Shown here: positions 1-7,065 of the stretch, piece by piece
How positions within the stretch are numbered: the first letter of the stretch is position 1
How the letters are laid out: every line of letters starts with the position of its first letter
Assembly (NCBI GenBank): GCA_937902115.1
Contig: CALGSR010000356.1
Location: 1-8,799 of the forward strand
DNA: 8,799 bases
From: an uncultured Bacillus sp.
GTDB taxonomy: Bacteria > Bacillota > Bacilli > Bacillales > Cytobacillaceae
Direction of reading: 5' to 3'
Notes under the pieces: model-generated
Seen by the model: the letters and a program-made list of their open reading frames with translations, nothing else
Databases searched by the model: none
Told to the model about the DNA's origin: nothing
Position numbers and translations under genes: made by a program

Positions 1-357
1 GGTTATCAAGCGGAAATTGAACAAGGCGGTTCTAATGTATCCGGCGGGCAAAAGCAGCGGCTCGCAATTGCCAGAGCACTGGTCCGTAAACCGGATGTCT
101 ACATCTTTGACGACAGCTTTTCCGCTCTTGATTACAAAACAGATGCCAAGCTTCGCGCCGCTTTAAAAGAAGAAACAAAAGATGCAGCGGTACTTATTGT
201 TGCCCAGCGTGTCAGTACGGTCATTGATGCTGACCAGATTATCGTCTTGGATAATGGAGAAATAGCGGGAATGGGCACACATAAGGAATTGCTCGAGACA
301 AACGAGGTCTACCGTGAAATCGTTGCCTCACAGCTGTCAGAGGAGGAAATCGCATGA
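1..357 (+). CDS. ABC exporter half-transporter, degenerate subunit (C-terminal part)
   Basis: Only the last 118 residues are present, the end of a nucleotide-binding domain; the membrane domain lies left of the window. Visible are a canonical signature VSGGQ (residues 13-17 of the fragment), a Walker B stretch VYIFDD (33-38) and the switch region VAQRVST (67-73). Two catalytic positions are changed: the Walker B glutamate is Asp38 and the switch histidine is Gln69. In known heterodimeric exporters (BmrC/BmrD, LmrC/LmrD, TM287/TM288) these changes mark the subunit whose own Walker motifs form the non-hydrolysing ATP site. The stop TGA overlaps the ATG of the next gene by four bases, so the two are almost certainly co-translated and pair as one exporter. 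The transported compound cannot be told from the sequence. Confidence 0.93.
   Translation, partial: GYQAEIEQGGSNVSGGQKQRLAIARALVRKPDVYIFDDSFSALDYKTDAKLRAALKEETKDAAVLIVAQRVSTVIDADQIIVLDNGEIAGMGTHKELLETNEVYREIVASQLSEEEIA
341..346 (+). promoter_or_regulatory. Ribosome binding site for the second exporter gene
   Basis: AGGAGG lies inside the end of the upstream exporter gene, seven bases before the ATG at 354. It supports that start and, with the ATGA overlap, translational coupling of the two subunits. Confidence 0.8.
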
Positions 358-2216
358 GCCGTCATAACAAACATACCCAGCGCGGTGGAGGTTCCGGTCC
401 GGGGCATGGTCCTATGGGCAGCATGGTGATGGGAGAAAAAGCAAAGAATTTTAAAGGAACACTGAAACGGCTCTTAGGTTACTTAAAGCCGCGTAGAAAT
501 CATTTAATTGCTGTGTTTTTCGCTGCCATCCTGAGCACCGTCTTTTCCATCGTTGGTCCAAAGCTAATGGGGAACGCAATTACCGTCCTATTTGAAGGGA
601 TGTATGGGAAAATACAAGAAATTCCTGGAGCAACAGTTGATTTCAGTGCAATAGGAGAAATTTTAATATTGCTTGCCGGACTTTATATCTTAAGCAGCCT
701 GTTTACCTATCTGCAGCAGTACATGATGTCCAGTGTTGCCCAGAACACCGTGTTTGATCTTCGCGAGGACGTGAATCAAAAGCTGGAAAAACTTCCACTA
801 AAATATTTTGACAGCCATTCACATGGAGATACCCTTAGCCGAGTAACGAACGATATTGATACGATTGGAACGACTTTACAGCAAAGCTTAACCCAATTTA
901 TTACTTCGATTGTAACGATTGTTGGGATTACGGTCATGATGCTTTCCATCAGTCCGCTCTTGACCTTAATTACATTTCTCAGCCTCCCTGTTTCCATGTT
1001 TGTCATACAGCCGATTTTAAAAAGGTCACAGAAACACTTTGCGAAACAGCAAAAGACGCTGGGGGAATTAAACGGCCATATTGAAGAAATGTATACGGGA
1101 CATCAAGTGGTGAAGGCCTTTGGACACGAGAAAATTGCAGCAGAGCAGTTTGATAAAGTGAACGAAGAACTATACGGCGCTGGCAGTAAAGCACAATTTA
1201 TCTCCGGAATGATCATGCCGCTCATGTTCTTTATCGGCAATTTGAGCTATGTCTTGATTTGTATTGTCGGCGGTATTTTAGTTACAAACCGCGCCATTTC
1301 AATTGGTGATATCCAGGCATTTATTACTTATTCGAAACAATTCACCCAGCCAATCATGCAAACTGCCAATATTGCCAATATTGTCCAGGCAACTGTTGCC
1401 GCAGCTGAGCGTGTCTTCGAACTTCTCGACGAAGAAGAGGAAATAAAAGAAAATACGAATGCCTCTTTAACCCGGGCTAAAGGGGCCGTTACATTTGAAC
1501 ATGTGGATTTTGGCTATGGAGAGGAATTGCTGCTAAAAGATATGAGTATCGAAGTTCATCCTGGACAAACGGTTGCCATTGTCGGGCCAACCGGGGCGGG
1601 AAAAACAACGATGATTAATCTTTTAATGCGTTTCTATGAACTAAATGGCGGTCAAATTAAAATTGACGGGATCGATATTCGTGATATATCCCGAGGTGAT
1701 TTAAGAAGAAATTTCGGCATGGTGCTTCAGGACACCTGGCTCTTTAATGGAACAATCAAGGATAACTTGGCATATGGAAAAGAGAATGCAACAGATGAAG
1801 AAATTTATGCTGCTGCTCGCACTGCTCATGCTGATCACTTTATCCGGACACTGCCTGAAGGCTATGAAACGGTCTTAAATGAAGAGGCCTCGAACATCTC
1901 TCAAGGACAGAAGCAGCTTCTAACCATCGCCCGTGCAGTTCTTGCCGACCCGCCAATTATGATCCTGGACGAAGCAACATCAAGTGTCGATACGAGAACC
2001 GAAGTCTTTATTCAAAAAGCGATGAGCCGATTAATGGAAGGACGAACAAGCTTTGTCATTGCTCACCGCCTTTCAACGATTAAGGATGCCGATTTAATTC
2101 TCGTCATGGATCAAGGAAAAGTCATTGAACAAGGTACACATGCCGAGCTTCTAGAGAAAGTTGGCTTCTATGCCGATCTCTACAACAGCCAATTTTCTGA
2201 ACAGGCTGCAGGTTAA
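354..2216 (+). CDS. ABC exporter half-transporter, catalytic subunit (multidrug type)
   Basis: A complete 620-residue half-transporter of the inner membrane: an N-terminal six-helix exporter domain (about 50-340) followed by a nucleotide-binding domain (about 375-610). Motifs in order: Walker A GPTGAGKTT (411-419), Q-loop Gln459, signature ISQGQ (515-519), Walker B IMILDE with catalytic Glu540, and switch His571 in IAHRLST. The catalytic residues are intact, but the signature is ISQGQ instead of LSGGQ. That fits a heterodimer in which this signature faces the degenerate Walker motifs of the partner encoded just upstream. Residues 5-27 are rich in Gly, His and Met and probably form a flexible cytoplasmic tail. 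The family resembles Bacillus YfiC/YheH and lactococcal LmrD, which export drugs or lipids, but the substrate here is unknown. An ATGA overlap and AGGAGG at 341-346 fix the start. A terminator follows directly. Confidence 0.95.
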   Translation: MSRHNKHTQRGGGSGPGHGPMGSMVMGEKAKNFKGTLKRLLGYLKPRRNHLIAVFFAAILSTVFSIVGPKLMGNAITVLFEGMYGKIQEIPGATVDFSAIGEILILLAGLYILSSLFTYLQQYMMSSVAQNTVFDLREDVNQKLEKLPLKYFDSHSHGDTLSRVTNDIDTIGTTLQQSLTQFITSIVTIVGITVMMLSISPLLTLITFLSLPVSMFVIQPILKRSQKHFAKQQKTLGELNGHIEEMYTGHQVVKAFGHEKIAAEQFDKVNEELYGAGSKAQFISGMIMPLMFFIGNLSYVLICIVGGILVTNRAISIGDIQAFITYSKQFTQPIMQTANIANIVQATVAAAERVFELLDEEEEIKENTNASLTRAKGAVTFEHVDFGYGEELLLKDMSIEVHPGQTVAIVGPTGAGKTTMINLLMRFYELNGGQIKIDGIDIRDISRGDLRRNFGMVLQDTWLFNGTIKDNLAYGKENATDEEIYAAARTAHADHFIRTLPEGYETVLNEEASNISQGQKQLLTIARAVLADPPIMILDEATSSVDTRTEVFIQKAMSRLMEGRTSFVIAHRLSTIKDADLILVMDQGKVIEQGTHAELLEKVGFYADLYNSQFSEQAAG

Positions 2217-2220
2217 GGTG

Positions 2221-2262
2221 AAAAATGGGCATCCTCCGCTTTTCTAGAGAATGCCCATTTTT
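2221..2262. terminator. Bidirectional intrinsic terminator between convergent operons
   Basis: AAAAATGGGCAT (2221-2232) and ATGCCCATTTTT (2251-2262) are perfect 12-base inverted repeats around an 18-base loop; three more pairs can form inside it past a C-A mismatch (2234-2236 with 2247-2249). On the + strand the stem runs into seven T, ending the exporter operon. On the - strand it ends in five T, ending the thi operon after thiY. It fills nearly all of the 55-base gap between the two stop codons. Confidence 0.92.
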
Positions 2263-2271
2263 TGATTTTTA

Positions 2272-3300
2272 CTATTCTTCAATATTCACAATTACATCAT
2301 TTGCTTTTGGTGCTTCTTTAATTAAATCAAATTCCTTTAGCCAATTCGCTACTTCATTGAAGGTTTCTTCATCCTGTGAACCAAATTTGAAGCCTTCCTC
2401 TTCCATTTTTGGCAGAAGAATTTTAAGACTTTCCTTTTCTACTTCTTCTACTAATGGGAAGCTTGCTTTATCCTGATTGTTTAAAAGTATGGCAAGGGCA
2501 TCATCCGGATTTTCTTTCATAAACTCATAGCCTTTTTTTGCAGCCTTCCAAAATGCTTGAATTGCCTCATGATCTTTTTCCCACGTATCATCACTTGTCA
2601 CAAGAACGATTTCGTTATATGCCGGAACACCGTAATCAACCGGATTAAAATAACGGGTATTGAATCCATTATGCTTCAATACAGGTACTTCGTGGTTAAT
2701 ATAAGCGCCAATCACAGCATCCGTATTTTCTGTTACTAGAGCAGAATTAAGTTCAAAGCCGACGTCAATCCTATCTACTTTACTGATATCTCCACCATCA
2801 TGCTTAACCATCGTTTCAAGAATAGCTTCATTTAATGGAATACCTGGATATCCTACCTTTTTCCCTTCTAGATCCTTCGGTGATTGAACGGCACTATCCT
2901 CAGGCACAAGGAGATGATTCAGCGGGCTGCGCACGATCGATGCGACAGTTTTTACCGGCAGATTTTCATTAGCGCGGGCCATAATCACATCAGGCTGATA
3001 GTATAAACCTAAAGTGATCTTGCCAGCAGCAGCAAGTGTCAATGGATCAGTCGGATTTGCCGGGAATTGAATATCCACCTTAACGCCTTCTTCTTCAAAG
3101 TAACCTTTTTCCTGGGCAACATACAAATAACTGTGAACAGCATTTGGATACCAATCCAGCATAATACTGACTTCCTTTAATTCTTTATCCCCGGATTCAG
3201 AGGCTTGGTTATTATCTGCCTCTGTATTATCCTTTCCTCCGCAGGCTGCGAGGATAAGAAGCAACAAGACGCTAAAACTTATCTTTAACCATTTTTTCAT
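2272..3300 (-). CDS. thiY: Thiamine-pyrimidine precursor ABC importer, substrate-binding lipoprotein ThiY
   Basis: A 342-residue extracytoplasmic binding protein of the NMT1/THI5-like family. It has a lipoprotein signal peptide: positive MKKWLK, a hydrophobic stretch (8-19) and lipobox LAAC with lipidated Cys20, followed by a Gly/Asn/Glu/Ser-rich linker. The mature domain opens with LDWYPNAVHSYLYVAQEKGYF (split here as LDWYPNAVHS at 48-57 and YLYVAQEKGYF at 58-68), typical of pyrimidine-binding ThiY/THI5 proteins. Known ThiY binds N-formyl-4-amino-5-aminomethyl-2-methylpyrimidine. An in-frame ATG 39 bases upstream is less likely: it would put 13 extra residues before the signal peptide, whereas the chosen ATG has GGAG at 3310-3313, nine bases away. 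The start overlaps the stop of thiX by one base (TAATG). It is the last gene of the operon. The role of ylmB and tenA upstream favours the formylated ligand over free HMP, though this is inference. Confidence 0.9.
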   Translation of the reverse strand: MKKWLKISFSVLLLLILAACGGKDNTEADNNQASESGDKELKEVSIMLDWYPNAVHSYLYVAQEKGYFEEEGVKVDIQFPANPTDPLTLAAAGKITLGLYYQPDVIMARANENLPVKTVASIVRSPLNHLLVPEDSAVQSPKDLEGKKVGYPGIPLNEAILETMVKHDGGDISKVDRIDVGFELNSALVTENTDAVIGAYINHEVPVLKHNGFNTRYFNPVDYGVPAYNEIVLVTSDDTWEKDHEAIQAFWKAAKKGYEFMKENPDDALAILLNNQDKASFPLVEEVEKESLKILLPKMEEEGFKFGSQDEETFNEVANWLKEFDLIKEAPKANDVIVNIEE

Positions 3301-4049
3301 TATGATTTTCTCCATTTCAAACAAATTTTTTCCAGCCACGATACGAATAAAAATAAAATAATTCCTACAATTGAAAGCAATACAATCGGAGCAAAAACAG
3401 CTGCCCCGTCAAACTGTGTCATCATTCGTCTGCTGAAATAACCGAGACCTGCCTGTGCCCCCAGCCACTCACCAATGGCCGCACCGATGACACTGATCGT
3501 AACCGCAACCTTTAATCCCGAAAAGAAGGACGGCAATGCGGAGGGAACATCTAATTTAAAAAAGATATCCTTGCGCGATGCTCCCATTGTCATAAGCAGC
3601 TCCTTTAAATCCTTATTAGATGAACGCAGCCCGTCAAATGTGCTGACTGTTAGCGGAAAAAAAGTAATTAAAAAGGTCACGACCACTTTGCTCCAGATCG
3701 AATAACCAAACCAGACAACAAAAATCGGCGCCAGTGCAATGGTTGGGATCGTTTGCGATGCGACAATCAATGGATAAAAGGTTTTTTCAGCAATTTTACT
3801 CATATTCATCCAAACTGCCAGGCCGACGCCAATGATGATCGAAGCAGCCAAACCAATGAACATGATTAACGATGTCGCAGGCAGATGCTCAAACAGCAGA
3901 ACGGTCTTTAATTCCCAAAGCTTTACTAAAATATCGGTCGGGGCCGGTAAAACAAAGCTTTTATTATAAATGCGCGCACCGATCTCCCAGAAAACAAGTA
4001 GAATAATGACCAATAAACAAGAATAGAGATAGGATTTAAGACTCTTCAT
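3300..4049 (-). CDS. thiX: Thiamine-pyrimidine precursor ABC importer, permease ThiX
   Basis: A 249-residue membrane protein of the binding-protein-dependent (SsuC/TauC-like) permease family, the usual length. Hydrophobic segments lie at about 8-25, 56-80, 92-114, 119-137, 178-195 and 216-238, consistent with six helices. The cytoplasmic EAA-type coupling loop is at about 150-175, with Gly156 in TMGASRKDIFFKL and the following prolines in DVPSALP; it docks to the ATPase. The ATG overlaps the stop of the ATPase gene by four bases (ATGA) and has AAGGTG at 4055-4060, so translation is coupled. Partners are the ATPase encoded before it and the lipoprotein encoded after it. By family alone it could move other small organosulfur or nitrogen compounds; the thiamine assignment rests on the neighbours and the riboswitch. 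Confidence 0.9.
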   Translation of the reverse strand: MKSLKSYLYSCLLVIILLVFWEIGARIYNKSFVLPAPTDILVKLWELKTVLLFEHLPATSLIMFIGLAASIIIGVGLAVWMNMSKIAEKTFYPLIVASQTIPTIALAPIFVVWFGYSIWSKVVVTFLITFFPLTVSTFDGLRSSNKDLKELLMTMGASRKDIFFKLDVPSALPSFFSGLKVAVTISVIGAAIGEWLGAQAGLGYFSRRMMTQFDGAAVFAPIVLLSIVGIILFLFVSWLEKICLKWRKS

Positions 4050-4819
4050 GCTTTCACCTTTGCACGGAGCTGGTCTATTAAATGTTCTTTTAATTCGACT
4101 ATTTCAGGACGGCTTAAATCTCTGACCGTCCTTGGCCGCTCCAAAGGAACCTCCACCACTTGCAGAGAGGAAATCGGATATTGCTGCAGGACAAATATCC
4201 GGTCCGATAAAAACAATGCTTCATCGACATCATGAGTAATAAAAAGAATCGTTTTCTGCCATTTCTCCCATTGCTCTAGAAGCCACTCCTGCATCGTTAA
4301 TCTCGTAATCGCATCCAAGGCACTGAACGGCTCGTCTAAAAGTAAAATATTCGAACCGCTCAAAACCGTCCGCAAAAAGGATACCCTCTGCTTCATGCCT
4401 CCGGATAAATCACCCGGCAGCTTATTTTCCACACCATTTAAACCAAAATCCGTTAAGAGCCCTCTTACTTGGACCTCTGCCTCGGTTTTTTTGACCCCTT
4501 TAATTTCTAAAGGCAGGACGGCATTTTCCATGATGGTTCGCCACGGCATGAGCAAGTCCTGCTGCGGCATATAGCCAACGATTCCCAGCCGGTTTTCAGG
4601 CTGTTTTCCGTTAAGCAATATCCCGCCTTCATCCGGCTGTTCCAGCCCTGTGATTAAGCGGAAGATTGTACTTTTTCCAGAACCGCTTGGACCGATAATG
4701 CTGACAAATTCACTATCATGAATTTGCAGATCCAATCCGTCTATCATGGGAATCCTTTCGTTCTTATCTGATTGATAAGAAAATATTACATTTTTAAACT
4801 CTAAAACGGACTCACTCAT
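4046..4819 (-). CDS. thiZ: Thiamine-pyrimidine precursor ABC importer, ATPase ThiZ
   Basis: A 257-residue ABC ATPase that powers the ThiXY importer on the cytoplasmic side. Motifs: Walker A GPSGSGKS (43-50), Q-loop in YMPQQDLLMPW (Gln86), signature LSGGM (138-142), Walker B ILLLDEP (158-164, catalytic Glu163) and switch His196 in ITHDVDEA. The C-terminal ERPR..DLSRPE segment is typical of the nitrate/taurine/aliphatic sulfonate importer ATPases. The reading frame stays open to an ATG at 4870, 17 codons further up. I chose 4819 because MSESVLEFKNV is the normal family start and the upstream codons lie wholly inside tenA. The gene overlaps the end of tenA by eight bases. No close ribosome binding site is seen (AAGGAAA is about 14 bases away), so it probably depends on ribosomes finishing tenA. 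Confidence 0.9.
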   Translation of the reverse strand: MSESVLEFKNVIFSYQSDKNERIPMIDGLDLQIHDSEFVSIIGPSGSGKSTIFRLITGLEQPDEGGILLNGKQPENRLGIVGYMPQQDLLMPWRTIMENAVLPLEIKGVKKTEAEVQVRGLLTDFGLNGVENKLPGDLSGGMKQRVSFLRTVLSGSNILLLDEPFSALDAITRLTMQEWLLEQWEKWQKTILFITHDVDEALFLSDRIFVLQQYPISSLQVVEVPLERPRTVRDLSRPEIVELKEHLIDQLRAKVKA

Positions 4820-5486
4820 CTGTCGGCCACATTTCCTTGTTATACGCCATATCCCAGAACATATATTCAAAACGGGTTGTATTTAAAAAGATTTTTTCAA
4901 GTTGAAGCAATTCAACTTCTGACTTACCAGCTGCTAGTTTATCCAATAATTCAATACACCACAGGGCAGACTGGCCAAACTCATCTGAGCTGTATGCCTT
5001 AATCCAATCACCATATAGCTCATGCTCACTCGCACCAGGGATTTCATTCAGTTCTTTTCCGATTTCCCAATAGCTCCATGCACACGGGAGCAAAGCGGCA
5101 ACGAGTTCTGCAAGAGTTCCATTCTGTCCTGAATGCAGCATATAGTGAGTATAAGCTAGTGTAATCGGCGAAGGATCCGCATTTTCCAGCTCTTCATGTG
5201 TAATACCAAAACGAGATGCATACTGACGGTGCAGCGACATTTCCTCATGCAATGTTGCATGCAATAATGCAGAAAAAACGGTCATATCTTCTATGTCATT
5301 TGCTTTTACCGCACCTAAAGCAAATAGCTTCGAATAGTCAATTAAGTACAAATAATCCTGAACCATGTAGAAGCGAAATTTATCCGGGTCCAGCGTTCCT
5401 GCTCCCATTTCCTGTACAAATGGATGGGCATGGTTCTTCCTCCAAATTGGCTTCAGCTTCTCAAGTAATCTTTCTGAAAATTTCAT
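4812..5486 (-). CDS. tenA: Aminopyrimidine aminohydrolase TenA (thiaminase II)
   Basis: A 224-residue cytoplasmic all-helical enzyme that hydrolyses 4-amino-5-aminomethyl-2-methylpyrimidine to HMP in salvage of degraded thiamine; it can also cleave thiamine itself. The residues known from Bacillus subtilis TenA are present at nearly the same numbers: Asp44, Tyr47 and Tyr51 in QDYLYLIDYSK, Tyr112, nucleophile Cys135 and Tyr139 in LLPCAWSYWEIG, and Glu207 in RFEYMF near the C-terminus. The cysteine puts it in the TenA_C class. The start is supported by AAGGAG at 5497-5502, ten bases from the ATG. It follows ylmB by 30 bases and overlaps the ATPase gene downstream, between the enzyme that supplies its substrate and the importer. 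HMP made here would go to ThiD, encoded 1.6 kb upstream on the same strand. Confidence 0.95.
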   Translation of the reverse strand: MKFSERLLEKLKPIWRKNHAHPFVQEMGAGTLDPDKFRFYMVQDYLYLIDYSKLFALGAVKANDIEDMTVFSALLHATLHEEMSLHRQYASRFGITHEELENADPSPITLAYTHYMLHSGQNGTLAELVAALLPCAWSYWEIGKELNEIPGASEHELYGDWIKAYSSDEFGQSALWCIELLDKLAAGKSEVELLQLEKIFLNTTRFEYMFWDMAYNKEMWPTDE

Positions 5487-5516
5487 GATTCCATCTCTCC
5501 TTCTCTGAATTTAGAT

Positions 5517-6791
5517 TTACCTTTTTGTATGGCACCATTGATAAATGAATGTTAATAATACCTTCGTATACTGCACCAACTGTTCAATCGATATTTGTTC
5601 GTTCACAGCATGGGCATGATGCATATGTCCCGGTCCGTAAATCGCGGCAGGAATCCCGGCATCCCCGAACCAACCGCCATCTGTAACCGATGGTGATATA
5701 TCAACAATCGCATTTTCCTGTAAAATGCTCTCATGGGCATTCATTAAAGTTTGCACAGCCGCATGATTAGGATCCACTTCTAATGATGGGAAAATTTCTC
5801 CGCGATCCTCAATCATAGACGAACCACCCCACTCAAAAGTTGGCAGGTTTTCTTTTAACCATGGATCCGCTTGGGCTACTGCTAAAATATGATTCTCAAT
5901 TTCTTGCACAACCTGCTCGTGAGTTTCATTTGGATAAAAATGAACCGTAATCCAAAGACGGCATTCATCAGCAATAAATGCGGCATGTCTTCCGCCTTCA
6001 ATCACGGCAGGATTAATCGTCGTTGAACCAAGCGGACACCCGGGATAGCTCTTCATCACTGCCCAATGTCTTTCAAGATCCTGTAAGCCTTGCATCACTT
6101 TCATCATTTTTTCAATCGCGCTGGCACCAAACAGCTTTCCACCGGCATGAATCATTTCTCGTCGCGTTCCATCATGAAAGGTTTTATTGCTTTTTACCGT
6201 AATCCAACCGGTAATGCAGCCTCCCTGTCCCTGGATATGTAAATCGCTTGTATCCACAACAACAGCAAAATCAGCAGTATAACCGCGTTTGCAGCACTCC
6301 AACGTTCCTGCCTCACCGACTTCTTCCCCGATAACCGATTGAAAAATCAAATCCCCCGGCAATTGAACTCCAGCTTCATGCAAGAGTTTAATGGCAAATA
6401 AAGCACCAGCCAAGCCGCCCTTCATATCGGCGGTTCCCCTGCCAATGACGGCACCATCCTGCACAATCGGGGTAAAAGGATCCGTAATCCAATCTTCTCC
6501 CTCATTGATTCCTGCTACATCAATATGGCCATTTACGATAAGACTTTTATATTTTTCTGAATCTTTTCCCTTTAGCACTCCTACTACATTAGGGTCCCCG
6601 GGATATACCTCCCATTTATCAATCTGAAACTTTTTTTCTGCTAAAAAATCACCAATGAATTGTTGCGCTTCTTCTGTATTACGGGCCGGCGGTGCCGGAG
6701 TTTTAAATCGAACGAGATGTTCTAACATCTCGATTAATTCTTCCTGCCGCTCTTCTACTTGTTCTAACAAACTTCGCAGCTCTTTTTCCAC
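5517..6791 (-). CDS. ylmB: Formylaminopyrimidine deformylase YlmB (M20/ArgE-DapE metallohydrolase)
   Basis: A 424-residue metalloenzyme of the M20/ArgE-DapE family, close in length to Bacillus YlmB, which deformylates the imported pyrimidine to aminopyrimidine for TenA. Numbered from the GTG start, the two-metal site is complete: His89 and Asp91 in GHIDV, bridging Asp122 in GRGTADMKGG (117-126), catalytic Glu156 and ligand Glu157 in IGEEVGE, Asp180 in VVDTSD, and His394 in the C-terminal AHAVNE. The dimerisation domain lies between about 190 and 310. The stretch RFKTPAPPARNTEEAQ (28-43) resembles YlmB. Start choice: GGAGG at 6799-6803 is seven bases from GTG 6791 but only one base from ATG 6797, so GTG is preferred. 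The frame stays open to 6875, but those codons cover the riboswitch terminator and are not expected to be translated. Generic annotation would be acetylornithine deacetylase; tenA, thiXYZ and the TPP riboswitch argue against that. Confidence 0.9.
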   Translation of the reverse strand: MEKELRSLLEQVEERQEELIEMLEHLVRFKTPAPPARNTEEAQQFIGDFLAEKKFQIDKWEVYPGDPNVVGVLKGKDSEKYKSLIVNGHIDVAGINEGEDWITDPFTPIVQDGAVIGRGTADMKGGLAGALFAIKLLHEAGVQLPGDLIFQSVIGEEVGEAGTLECCKRGYTADFAVVVDTSDLHIQGQGGCITGWITVKSNKTFHDGTRREMIHAGGKLFGASAIEKMMKVMQGLQDLERHWAVMKSYPGCPLGSTTINPAVIEGGRHAAFIADECRLWITVHFYPNETHEQVVQEIENHILAVAQADPWLKENLPTFEWGGSSMIEDRGEIFPSLEVDPNHAAVQTLMNAHESILQENAIVDISPSVTDGGWFGDAGIPAAIYGPGHMHHAHAVNEQISIEQLVQYTKVLLTFIYQWCHTKR

Positions 6792-6798
6792 CTTCATA

Positions 6799-6803
6799 CC
6801 TCC
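6799..6803 (-). promoter_or_regulatory. Ribosome binding site that decides the ylmB start
   Basis: GGAGG stands one base before ATG 6797 and seven before the in-frame GTG 6791. Only the second distance suits initiation, so the protein probably starts at GTG. The site lies ten bases beyond the base of the leader terminator and is present only in read-through transcripts. Confidence 0.7.
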
Positions 6804-6812
6804 AAGCAAATG

Positions 6813-6845
6813 AAAAACCACTTCCCTGATAGAGGAAGTGGTTTT
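6813..6845 (-). terminator. Riboswitch-controlled intrinsic terminator before ylmB
   Basis: On the - strand AAAACCACTTCC (6845-6834) and GGAAGTGGTTTT (6825-6814) form a perfect 12-bp stem with an eight-base loop, ending in five T. It stands between the TPP aptamer and the ylmB ribosome binding site, the usual place for a transcription-off expression platform. Confidence 0.9.
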
Positions 6846-6910
6846 ATATTTTTCCATAGTTATTTTCATATACAAAAATAGTATAGTTTATAACGATGTA
6901 CCACTTTCCT
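6833..6910 (-). promoter_or_regulatory. Predicted antiterminator of the TPP riboswitch
   Basis: AGGAAAGTGGT (6910-6900), which includes the 3' strand of aptamer helix P1, can pair with ACCACTTCCT (6842-6833), the 5' arm of the terminator: ten pairs with one bulged A. This pairing and the P1-plus-terminator state exclude each other. A small hairpin between (TATAC 6885-6881 with GTATA 6873-6869 on the - strand) could bring the arms together. Predicted effect: without TPP the antiterminator forms and the operon is read; with TPP the aptamer holds its 3' strand and the terminator forms. Confidence 0.75.
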
Positions 6911-6990
6911 TCGCTAGCATTACCTAGTGCAGGTTCAAGGGTTAAGACTCGTATGTCTCTCTCAGCTTATTCAAGCACCCCTAGTGTTAC
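6898..6990 (-). promoter_or_regulatory. TPP riboswitch aptamer (thi box)
   Basis: All conserved blocks of the thi box are read in order on the - strand: GGGGTGC (6981-6975), GCTGAGA (6966-6960, the pyrimidine-sensing loop), ACCCTTGAACCTG (6942-6930), and GGTAATGCTAGCGAAGG (6924-6908, pyrophosphate-sensing side). Closing helix P1 is GTAACACT (6990-6983) with AGTGGTAC (6905-6898), eight positions with one A-G mismatch. It binds thiamine pyrophosphate and controls the ylmB-tenA-thiZXY operon through the terminator that follows. Confidence 0.97.
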
Positions 6991-7014
6991 TATTATTCAA
7001 TTTTTTCACTCTAT

Positions 7015-7045
7015 ATATAGTCACACAATTCTAAAATTAAATCAA
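7015..7045 (-). promoter_or_regulatory. Possible promoter for the ylmB operon
   Basis: Upstream of the aptamer is a TTGATT (7045-7040) that could be a -35 box. It is followed after 19 bases by CTATAT (7020-7015), which is preceded by TGA (an extended -10 context); TATATA shifted by one base is an alternative. The spacing is longer than ideal, and the region is simply AT-rich, so this is a weak call. It would begin the transcript about 20 bases before the aptamer. Confidence 0.4.
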
Positions 7046-7065
7046 TAGATAGAATCACTAGTCTA

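Noticed and set aside
2225..2476. Open frame of 83 codons on the + strand after the exporter gene
   Set aside because: It begins inside the terminator hairpin and runs antisense through thiY, which has clear protein family support.
5216..5488. Open frame of 90 codons on the + strand
   Set aside because: Antisense to the conserved N-terminal half of tenA, including its active-site Asp and Tyr codons.
6798..6875. N-terminal extension of ylmB, or a leader peptide, from ATG 6875
   Set aside because: The codons cover the riboswitch terminator and spacer; no good ribosome binding site precedes 6875 and the family does not have this extension.
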